A DNA stretch of 5,342 nt from an uncultured Eubacteriales bacterium (GTDB lineage: Bacteria > Bacillota > Clostridia > Lachnospirales > Lachnospiraceae), in assembly GCA_900313775.1 (NCBI GenBank), contig OMSP01000032.1:1-5342 (forward strand). Reading direction: 5' to 3'. Below, in pieces: positions 1 to 5,342 of the stretch. Positions within the stretch are counted from its first letter, which is position 1. Each line of letters starts with the position of its first letter. A program made the translations under genes and the position numbers. A model generated the notes under the pieces. The model did not search any database, was not told the DNA's origin, and was given only the letters and a program-made list of their open reading frames with translations.

Positions 1-39
1 GGAGATATACTGAACGGTACCGCTCCCAAATAAAGAATA

Positions 40-1449
40 CTATCTCCAGTAGTTTTCCTCTTCCTCAGGTATACCGATGCCGGAAGCCGTAAATACCGGG
101 TCCTTTCCCTGCTTTTCCTGCGCCTCATAATCTTTCAGCGCCTTGAGGGCAAAAGACGAAAGGACCAGGCAGCACGGAAGATTGATCAGAGTCATACCGC
201 CCATCGAAATATCAGCAAACGCCCACGCGGCATCCATCGGAATGACAGCCCCTATAAAGATAACGGCCACACATGCGATATAAAAGACGTTCATGAACCT
301 CTTGGACGGCTTTTTATTGTGATTCATATAGGTCAGGGCATTATCCGTATAGTAAAGATTGCCCAGCAGAGTCGTAAATGCAAACATCGCCATCGCGACA
401 GTGATAAAGACCGGGCCCGCCTTTCCGAAGACGGTCGAGATCGCCGCCTGTACATAGGGAGCACCTGATGTCTCCGGTGCATGCCGGACCCCGGAACTGA
501 GGCACATCAGCGCAGTGGCCGTGCAAAGCAGCATCGTATCGATATAGACGGACACCGTCTGTACGAGCCCCTGTTTGACCGGGTGAGATACTTCCGCGGA
601 AGCTGACGCATTTGGTGCAGATCCGACGCCGGCCTCATTGGAATAAAGCCCGCGCTTGATGCCGTAGATCAGACAGGATCCGGACATACCTCCGAAGATA
701 GCCCTGAAATTGAACGCGTCCCTGAAGATCTCCGCGAACATGGTCGGGATGAATCTGATATGAGCAAAGATGATGATCAATGCGACTGCTACATAAAACA
801 GACCCATGAAAGGTACGACGACTTCTGTCAGACGCAGTATCCTCTTGCCCCCGCCGAACAGACAGTATCCCGTGAGGAGTGCCAGGACTGCTCCGACGAT
901 CGCCGGTGTCGTCTTTGGATCGTAGAAAGAGTAGGCCGCAAACGACGACTGAAGATTAAAGGAACACAGCAGCTGAAAACCGAAAGCATAAGTGGCGAGC
1001 AAAAAGAAACAGAACAGGATGGACAGCCAGCGCCTGCCCTTGACAACACGCTGAATATAGAAGGCCGGTCCGCCGTAACAGCCGCCTCCTTTATCCCTCT
1101 GCTTAAAGATCTGCGCAAGCGTGCTCTCGATGAAAGCGGAGGCCGCTCCGATGATACACATGAACCACATCCAGAACACCGCTCCCGGTCCTCCGAGACA
1201 GATGGCCGTGGATACCCCGATGATATTGCCGGTGCCGACACGCGATGCGGTCGAGACCATCAGCGCCTGAAAAGAGGATACCTTCGCGCCCCGGGTCGGC
1301 TTCTCAACGATCAGCTTGCATGATTCTTTAAACTTCCTGATCTGAACACAGCGGGTCCGGCCTGTGAACCACAGGCCGCCCGCTGCCATAATAATTATCA
1401 GGATCGGATAATAGAGTATATTATCGATCGACGTCAGTATCTTGAGCAT
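40..1449 (-). CDS. Alanine/glycine:cation symporter, AGCS family (amino-acid carrier)
   Basis: Predicted inner-membrane secondary transporter of 469 residues that would import alanine, glycine or a related small amino acid with Na+ or H+. Two family-typical blocks are visible: VGTGNIIGVSTAI followed by GGPGAVFWMW (residues 71-95), then GGPAFYI (126-132); and GLYSNEAGVGSAP (267-279) followed by HPVKQGLVQ (289-297) and YIDT (302-305). About eleven hydrophobic segments alternate with short charged loops, beginning with 11-28 and ending with about 410-435; the tail (437-469) is hydrophilic and acidic. Length is normal for the family. The ATG at 1447-1449 has a modest GGAG five nt upstream and lies 16 nt after the xdhD stop, so it is probably the third gene of the operon. 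The family call is firm; the substrate is not, and its link to the Mo hydroxylase is inferred from position only. Confidence 0.95.
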   Translation of the reverse strand: MLKILTSIDNILYYPILIIIMAAGGLWFTGRTRCVQIRKFKESCKLIVEKPTRGAKVSSFQALMVSTASRVGTGNIIGVSTAICLGGPGAVFWMWFMCIIGAASAFIESTLAQIFKQRDKGGGCYGGPAFYIQRVVKGRRWLSILFCFFLLATYAFGFQLLCSFNLQSSFAAYSFYDPKTTPAIVGAVLALLTGYCLFGGGKRILRLTEVVVPFMGLFYVAVALIIIFAHIRFIPTMFAEIFRDAFNFRAIFGGMSGSCLIYGIKRGLYSNEAGVGSAPNASASAEVSHPVKQGLVQTVSVYIDTMLLCTATALMCLSSGVRHAPETSGAPYVQAAISTVFGKAGPVFITVAMAMFAFTTLLGNLYYTDNALTYMNHNKKPSKRFMNVFYIACVAVIFIGAVIPMDAAWAFADISMGGMTLINLPCCLVLSSFALKALKDYEAQEKQGKDPVFTASGIGIPEEEENYWR

Positions 1450-1454
1450 GTCAG

Positions 1455-1458
1455 CTCC
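1455..1458 (-). promoter_or_regulatory. Ribosome binding site of the AGCS symporter gene
   Basis: On the minus strand GGAG stands five nt before the ATG at 1449-1447, in the 16-nt gap after the xdhD stop. It is weaker than the extended GGAGGG sites of the two genes upstream, so translation may rely partly on ribosomes finishing xdhD. The site supports the chosen start. Confidence 0.6.
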
Positions 1459-1465
1459 AGTTTGC

Positions 1466-4342
1466 TCAGATCTTGCCGAGCGCCTTCAATACCTTCTCCG
1501 GAGTCATCGGCCAGTCGCGCAGCCAGACGCCGACAGCGTCGTGGATCGCGATACCGATGGCCGGTGCCGCGCCGTTGCAGGCGATCTCGGAGATCGACTT
1601 CGCTCCGAAGGGTCCGTAGGCGTCGTTCACATCGATCAGCACCGCCTTGAAGTCGTCAGGCTGCTCGGAGATCATCGGTACGCCGTAGTCGGTCATATTT
1701 GCATTGACACAGCGACCGTCCTCGTCGAGGATCATGTCCTCATACAGCGAATGTCCGATCGACTTGAGCGCTGCTCCGTACATCTGGCAGAGCGCCACCT
1801 CGGGGTTGATCGGCGTACCGGCATCCTGCAGCGCATAGAACTTCTGCACCTCGATATGACCGGTCTTGACATTGACCGCCACCTGGGCGAAATGCGCGCC
1901 GTAGGGGATCGAGCTGTTGGTCGTGACATAGGTTCCGTGAGCGATCACCTGGCCGCGTCCGTCACCGGCTACTGCCGCATGCGACAGGTCACCGTAGGTG
2001 AGCACAGCGCCGGTCTTCTTTGAGTAGACCTCACCCGGAGCCCGGACATCGAGATCCGCCACATCTTCATCCATCTGCAGCGCCGCCTCGGCGAGCGTCA
2101 TCTCCTTGAGTTTCCTCGTCGCCATGACGGAGGCATTCCCCGAGAAGAAGGTACCGGAGGAAGCGTAGGAACCTGTATCAAAGGCGCAGGAGTCCGTGTC
2201 GCCGGAGATAACGGAGATCTTCTCCATCGGCAGACACATGATCTCAGATACGATCTTCGCTGAAATAGTATCCAGTCCGGTTCCGATATCGGCGCCACCG
2301 GAATTGAGGATGACTGTACCGTCCGTCTCAAGCTTGGCGATCGCCTCCGCGTGATCCAGACCCGGCAGGCCGGATCCCTGCATGATCATTGCGAAGCCCT
2401 TGCCGATCTTGACATCCGGATCATCGCTCTCTTCCTTCTTGCCCCACTCGATCATCTCACATCCCTGCTCGACCGCTTCTCTCAGTCCGCAGGAGCCGAC
2501 CGGTACGACATTTCCCTCACGGCCTTCGCCGAGACCTTTCAGGATCTCAAGCATATATCCTTCTTCGACATGATTCTGAAGGACCATATCTTTGTAGTCG
2601 ACACCGAGCTTGTCGGCGAGCTCCGCCATCGCCATCATCAGACCGTAGGTGCCCTTCGGCGTGCCATAGCCCTGGTAAGCTCCGGCCGGCGGTGTATTCG
2701 TATAGAAGACCTTCAGGTCATAGGCCATATTGTCGACCTTAAACAGCGGCAGTGTCTTGGAGCAGCTGTTCATCGGCACAGTCAGCGCATGGTTCCCGTA
2801 CGGGCCTGTGTTCGCGCAGACTTCCATGAAGATGCCGGTGATCTTGCCGTCCTTGTTGCCAGACATCTTGACATGCACACGCATCGGATGACGTGTAGAG
2901 TTCGCGATAAACTCCTCCTCGCGCGTATTATGTGCAAGGACCGGTTTGCCCGTGACAAATGCCGCATAGGCTGTCAGGTCTTCGATCAGGATATCCTGCT
3001 TCGCACCATAGCCGCCGCCGACACGTTTTTTGATGACATGGATCTGGTTCTCCGGAAGACCGGTGACCCAGCCGACGATACGGCGGACATGGTAAGGTAC
3101 CTGGGTCGCCGCGATGACGGTCAGACGACCGGCGTCCATCTTGGCATAGCAGATATGTGTCTCCAGCGGTGTGTGCTGGATCTGACTGGTCTGATAGGTG
3201 TGCTCTACGACCGCGTCCGACTCGGCAAACGCCTTCTCGACATCTCCTATGCCGCCCTTGTTGGACGCAGCTATATTCTTGTGGATATCAGCGTGCAGCG
3301 GGAAGGGATAATACACCTTGCCCTCGCGCGGATCGCCCTGCAGAGCATTGTACTCATCGATGTCATCAGGCGCACCCACACCAAATTCGACCGGTCCGTT
3401 GTGTACCAGCGGAGCCCCCTCAGCCATGGCTTCCTCTACCGTGAAGACCGCTGGCTGCACATCATAGTCGACTTTGATCAGATCGCGTGCTTTGATCGCT
3501 GCCTCAAGAGTGTCGGCCACGATACCCGCCACCCGGTCACCGACATGACGGACCTTGTAGTTGAACAGCCTTCTGTCATGAGGTGAGGGCTCGGGATTGC
3601 CCTGCCCTGCCTGCATATAATAGACGTCCGGACAATTGTATGCCGTGATGATCTTTACCACTCCGTCGACCTTCTCCGCTTCGGAGGTGTCGATACTGTT
3701 GATATAGGCACTCGCATACGGAGAACGCAGAACGACCAGATGATATGCGTCGTCGTCAACATAATCCTCAACGAAAGCTCTCTCTCCCGCAACCAGTGTC
3801 GGTCCGTCGATCTTCTGTCCCGGCTTGCCGATGACTTTACATTCGTCACGGAATGACGGGGCTGTGACAGTAGTATATTTACCGTCTTTCATCTTCTCCA
3901 GCGCCAGATCGACCGCCATATAGTAATGCTCATAGCCGGCATCGCGGATAAAGATACCGGAGAGCACATCTTTAATATCCTCTTTGGTCGGAGCCGGGTT
4001 ATTCTCAAGCAGCCAGGTCAGCAGAAGCGCTGCCGCCGGAGCGTTGTATGCACTGCCCACGACGCCCGCGTCGATCATCGCCTGCTGAACGATAGACAGA
4101 TGCCGGCAGTCACCGAGGATATCGGGTGTCATGATCTCACATCCGTCTACTTCGCCGGCCAGCATCAGGTTGGAGAAGACAGGAACTCCGTCCACCAACA
4201 CTGTGTCGCTGCCGCAGAAGCCCTCGGCGTCATCGGAATCACGTACACAGTAATGGCCGTCCGCCACGAGCATCTCGCGGAGACGCATGGTCGGATCGAC
4301 ATCAAAGCTCTTTTCTCTTCCGTTGATTATACAGGTAATCAT
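1466..4342 (-). CDS. xdhD: XdhD/YgfN-like molybdenum hydroxylase, molybdopterin-binding subunit with degenerate N-terminal [2Fe-2S] domain
   Basis: Large Mo-cofactor subunit of a xanthine dehydrogenase-superfamily hydroxylase, 958 residues, presumably cytoplasmic and paired with the FAD subunit encoded just upstream. Domains in order: a [2Fe-2S] ferredoxin-like plus helical domain (about 1-150) with nearly all cluster cysteines lost; the small a/b hammerhead domain (about 175-310, with VRHVGDRVAGIV at 264-275); and the two-part Mo-binding domain (about 355-958). Visible motifs are VGGGYGAKQD (441-450), EEEFIANSTRHP (475-486), GAYQGYGTPKG (554-564), GGADIGTGLDT (682-692), DTGSYASSGT (722-731) and the C-terminal GAKSISEIACNGAAPAI containing the expected catalytic Glu919. 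Length and motifs match what I recall of E. coli XdhD (956 residues), including VQQAM, DAGY and TPEK. Its start overlaps ygfM by ATGA behind a strong ribosome binding site. Family names in use (hypoxanthine oxidase, selenate reductase Mo subunit, selenium-dependent xanthine dehydrogenase) are provisional; the substrate is unknown. Confidence 0.95.
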   Translation of the reverse strand: MITCIINGREKSFDVDPTMRLREMLVADGHYCVRDSDDAEGFCGSDTVLVDGVPVFSNLMLAGEVDGCEIMTPDILGDCRHLSIVQQAMIDAGVVGSAYNAPAAALLLTWLLENNPAPTKEDIKDVLSGIFIRDAGYEHYYMAVDLALEKMKDGKYTTVTAPSFRDECKVIGKPGQKIDGPTLVAGERAFVEDYVDDDAYHLVVLRSPYASAYINSIDTSEAEKVDGVVKIITAYNCPDVYYMQAGQGNPEPSPHDRRLFNYKVRHVGDRVAGIVADTLEAAIKARDLIKVDYDVQPAVFTVEEAMAEGAPLVHNGPVEFGVGAPDDIDEYNALQGDPREGKVYYPFPLHADIHKNIAASNKGGIGDVEKAFAESDAVVEHTYQTSQIQHTPLETHICYAKMDAGRLTVIAATQVPYHVRRIVGWVTGLPENQIHVIKKRVGGGYGAKQDILIEDLTAYAAFVTGKPVLAHNTREEEFIANSTRHPMRVHVKMSGNKDGKITGIFMEVCANTGPYGNHALTVPMNSCSKTLPLFKVDNMAYDLKVFYTNTPPAGAYQGYGTPKGTYGLMMAMAELADKLGVDYKDMVLQNHVEEGYMLEILKGLGEGREGNVVPVGSCGLREAVEQGCEMIEWGKKEESDDPDVKIGKGFAMIMQGSGLPGLDHAEAIAKLETDGTVILNSGGADIGTGLDTISAKIVSEIMCLPMEKISVISGDTDSCAFDTGSYASSGTFFSGNASVMATRKLKEMTLAEAALQMDEDVADLDVRAPGEVYSKKTGAVLTYGDLSHAAVAGDGRGQVIAHGTYVTTNSSIPYGAHFAQVAVNVKTGHIEVQKFYALQDAGTPINPEVALCQMYGAALKSIGHSLYEDMILDEDGRCVNANMTDYGVPMISEQPDDFKAVLIDVNDAYGPFGAKSISEIACNGAAPAIGIAIHDAVGVWLRDWPMTPEKVLKALGKI
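3893..4342 (-). other. Degenerate [2Fe-2S] ferredoxin-like domain within xdhD (seven of eight ligand cysteines replaced)
   Basis: Residues 1-150 of XdhD align without gaps in the cysteine-bearing blocks to the standard two-cluster domain of xanthine dehydrogenases. The usual C-x4-C-x2-C-x11-C ligands fall on Asp38, Cys43, Asp46 and Asn58. The second-cluster pairs C-x2-C and C-x-C fall on Ser97/Asn100 and Ile132/Asp134. The surrounding scaffold is kept: TVLVDGVPV (47-55), VQQAMIDAGVV (85-95), NPAPTKEDI (115-123), LSG (127-129) and AGY (135-137). Only Cys43 remains, so neither cluster can form in the normal way. Intact reading frame and scaffold argue against simple decay. Confidence 0.85.
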
Positions 4343-5163
4343 GAGAGCCCTCCTTTCTTTGCGTCCGCGAGCAGACCTGCCACGGTCACACCAAGGATGT
4401 AGCGTTTGTATTTTTCACTGCCGAACATATCGGTCGGGAAGGACGCTCCCTTGCATGTGAGCACCATATCAATGAGCTTCTCCTCACTCACATCATGATC
4501 CTCGCGGATGGCAGTCATCAGATCCTGCAGATAATAGATCCCGCCATTCTTGACTGCCGCTGCCATGCTCACGTCATCGAGTTTCTCCTTCGCCGCGAAG
4601 GCAACAGTCAGTGCCGCATGGCTCTGCGCTGTATTGGCAGTGCGTTTTGACTCGACAAATGCCATATCCTTCGGAATGATCACACTCTCGATCAGCGCAT
4701 CGCCGTAAGGGCAGCTCCCCTGTCCGTCACCACAGCCGGAACCGCCGATATAGTCGAGAAAATCAACAGCCTCTCCCTGCGCAAGTTTGACCTTGGCCTG
4801 CACGGCCAGAAGCGTCGCGGCCAGATAGGAGTCCGTACGGCGCACGGCGATATTACCGCCGATCGTCGCCATATTCCTCTTGGTGCGCGAGGCCATGAAC
4901 AGACAGGCTTCCTTCATCCAATCAGGCACAATATCGCTCTCCACCACCTGCTGGAATGTGCACAGCGCTCCGATGCAGATATCATTTCCCTGCTCGGAGA
5001 TGGCGGCCAGATCCTTGATACCGCGGATAGAGATCAGGGTATCGGCTTCGACGGACGAGTCAAGACGGTTGATCTCGGTGCCGCCGGCCAGGAAAACTGC
5101 GCCGGGATTTTTCGCAGCAAGCGCCTCCTCAATCGTATTTGCTACCACAAATTCTTTCGCCAT
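4339..5163 (-). CDS. ygfM: YgfM-like FAD-binding subunit of molybdenum hydroxylase
   Basis: FAD-binding subunit (CoxM/XdhB type) expected to take electrons from the molybdenum subunit and pass them to NAD(P)+ or another acceptor. From the ATG at 5163 it is 274 residues, slightly longer than my recollection of E. coli YgfM (about 259). The first FAD motif AGGTEINR is at 26-33, the second, RNMATIGGNIA, at 96-106, with SRTKRN just before it; the C-terminal lobe has KRTANTAQSHAALTVAFAAK at about 173-192 and ends in KYKRYILGVTVAGLLAD (251-267), which resembles the YgfM tail. A glycine-rich loop at 139-154 carries Cys144 and Cys151. The start was chosen because GGAGG lies six nt upstream and the protein then begins, as usual for this family, a few residues before the first strand; an in-frame ATG at 5223 would add 20 unrelated residues (SLTCHHRSAHSRRR and neighbours). 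The gene overlaps xdhD by 4 nt (ATGA), so the products are probably made in balance as one complex. Confidence 0.92.
   Translation of the reverse strand: MAKEFVVANTIEEALAAKNPGAVFLAGGTEINRLDSSVEADTLISIRGIKDLAAISEQGNDICIGALCTFQQVVESDIVPDWMKEACLFMASRTKRNMATIGGNIAVRRTDSYLAATLLAVQAKVKLAQGEAVDFLDYIGGSGCGDGQGSCPYGDALIESVIIPKDMAFVESKRTANTAQSHAALTVAFAAKEKLDDVSMAAAVKNGGIYYLQDLMTAIREDHDVSEEKLIDMVLTCKGASFPTDMFGSEKYKRYILGVTVAGLLADAKKGGLS
4348..4356 (-). promoter_or_regulatory. Ribosome binding site of xdhD, inside the 3' end of ygfM
   Basis: The minus strand reads AAAGGAGGG with GGAGG six nt before the ATG at 4342-4340, an excellent Shine-Dalgarno at ideal spacing. It lies within the last codons of ygfM (the Lys-Lys-Gly-Gly stretch), and the ATGA stop/start overlap follows, so xdhD is expected to be translated both by reinitiation and by direct loading. 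Confidence 0.85.
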
Positions 5164-5168
5164 GTTAT

Positions 5169-5175
5169 CCCTCCT
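5169..5175 (-). promoter_or_regulatory. Ribosome binding site that fixes the ygfM start
   Basis: The minus strand reads AGAAGGAGGGATAAC then ATG, with GGAGG six nt from the start codon at 5163-5161. This is close to the ideal Firmicute Shine-Dalgarno. It lies downstream of the alternative in-frame ATG at 5223, which argues for the shorter protein. Confidence 0.9.
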
Positions 5176-5197
5176 TCTGCTATGAGCACTGCGGTGG

Positions 5198-5207
5198 TGA
5201 CATGTCA
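5198..5207. repeat. Perfect 10-bp palindrome TGACATGTCA
   Basis: TGACATGTCA equals its own reverse complement and is 35 bp upstream of the ygfM start. It could be the core of a dimeric regulator site; no cognate regulator is encoded in the window. A 10-bp palindrome can occur by chance. Confidence 0.5.
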
Positions 5208-5237
5208 GAGACGAAGTCAGCACCTTACGTGCGATGT

Positions 5238-5247
5238 ACGCCGGCGT
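5238..5247. repeat. Perfect 10-bp palindrome ACGCCGGCGT
   Basis: ACGCCGGCGT equals its own reverse complement. Its centre is 40 bp from that of the TGACATGTCA palindrome, though the two share no sequence. In GC-rich DNA such a motif may be fortuitous. Confidence 0.45.
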
Positions 5248-5268
5248 CCTTGGCGAGGTATGCCGAGC

Positions 5269-5279
5269 CCGGTAACCGG
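5269..5279. repeat. Short odd-centred inverted repeat CCGGT-A-ACCGG
   Basis: Five-base arms CCGGT and ACCGG flank one central A, immediately downstream (in transcription) of the upstream gene's tandem stops. No loop or U-tract is present, so it does not form a standard terminator. Confidence 0.35.
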
Positions 5280-5284
5280 CGCTA

Positions 5285-5342
5285 TCAGCCGTTAATTACA
5301 TGTATCATATCAAGCGATTTCATCGGTCTGTCGATGACATCC
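5285..5342 (-). CDS. C-terminal end of an unidentified upstream gene (partial)
   Basis: One minus-strand frame is open from the window edge and encodes about 18 residues, DVIDRPMKSLDMIHVING, then TGA (5287-5285) followed directly by an in-frame TAG (5284-5282). The other two frames on this strand stop sooner. Same orientation, tandem stops and position before ygfM suggest the end of a real gene in the same cluster. In the E. coli locus as I recall it, ssnA occupies this place, but the tail does not resemble the SsnA C-terminus I remember, so I give no function. It could also be a chance open frame given its length. Confidence 0.4.
   Translation of the reverse strand, partial: DVIDRPMKSLDMIHVING

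Larger units (their letters stand above)
5164..5284 (-). promoter_or_regulatory. 121-bp spacer upstream of ygfM with several short palindromes; possible regulatory region
   Basis: Between the tandem stops of the upstream gene and the ygfM start there is a GC-rich spacer. Apart from the ygfM ribosome binding site it contains two perfect 10-bp palindromes and an 11-nt odd-centred one. I see no convincing -35/-10 pair and no stem followed by a U-run, so neither a promoter nor an intrinsic terminator can be called. It may hold a processing site, an operator or an RNA structure. The size is larger than the other junctions in this cluster, which are a 4-nt overlap and a 16-nt gap. Confidence 0.4.

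Noticed and set aside
15..22. CGGTACCG palindrome just after the symporter stop, considered as a terminator
   Set aside because: There is no loop and no U-run after it on the minus strand; the flanking arms mismatch. Only 39 bases remain, too few to judge.
760..1323. 187-codon plus-strand frame opposite the symporter
   Set aside because: Highly charged, low-sense composition (many Asp, Arg, Glu) and fully antisense to conserved membrane segments of the AGCS gene.
2351..3586. 411-codon open frame on the plus strand
   Set aside because: It is antisense to the strongly supported xdhD gene; its translation is rich in Arg, His, Asp and Ile with no recognisable domain. It is a shadow of GC-rich codons.
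3893..4342. XdhD as a decaying pseudogene because of the lost cysteines
   Set aside because: The 958-residue frame is intact, scaffold residues around the lost ligands are kept, the catalytic Glu is present, and the same loss is recalled in E. coli XdhD.
3926..4402. 158-codon plus-strand frame spanning the xdhD/ygfM junction
   Set aside because: Antisense to the N-terminal domain of XdhD and the end of YgfM; no supporting motif.
5164..5223. Upstream ATG at 5223 adding 20 residues to the FAD subunit
   Set aside because: The extra residues do not resemble the family, whereas a near-ideal Shine-Dalgarno sits six nt before the ATG at 5163.
5282..5287. TGA of the upstream gene as a selenocysteine codon, considered because of the selenium-linked context
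   Set aside because: The next in-frame codon is TAG, so read-through would add a single residue; it is an ordinary tandem stop.

Overview
The window is a single minus-strand gene cluster from what looks like an anaerobic, moderately GC-rich Firmicute (Clostridia-like). That assignment is an inference from the strong AGGAGG-type ribosome binding sites, the gene content and the overall base composition judged by eye; there is no rRNA or other taxonomic marker.

In order of transcription (high to low coordinates) it holds: the last 18 codons of an unidentified upstream gene, ending in tandem in-frame stops near 5282-5287; a 121-bp spacer with short perfect palindromes; a 274-residue FAD-binding subunit of a molybdenum hydroxylase, YgfM-like (5163-4339); a 958-residue molybdopterin-binding subunit, XdhD/YgfN-like (4342-1466), overlapping the FAD gene by ATGA; and a 469-residue alanine/glycine:cation symporter (AGCS family, 1449-40) that starts 16 nt after the xdhD stop. 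The last 39 bases hold no identifiable feature. The tight spacing makes the three complete genes a probable operon.

The ygfM-xdhD pair matches the order found in the E. coli ygfK-ssnA-ygfM-xdhD purine/selenium-associated locus (recalled, not searched). It belongs to the xanthine dehydrogenase superfamily but has a peculiarity readable in the protein. The [2Fe-2S] domain normally fused or partnered to such enzymes is present as a complete fold at the N-terminus of XdhD, yet seven of the eight cluster-ligating cysteines are replaced. The catalytic glutamate and much of the molybdenum domain are intact. The enzyme therefore appears active at molybdenum but cannot use the usual Mo -> FeS -> FeS -> FAD electron path through this domain. 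Substrate- and cofactor-pocket positions also differ from xanthine dehydrogenase, so the substrate is probably not simply xanthine.

The co-transcribed transporter is an amino-acid symporter rather than a purine permease, a second hint that the pathway handles something other than free purine bases, or handles an amino-acid product or co-substrate. No mobile element, CRISPR array, tRNA or rRNA was seen.
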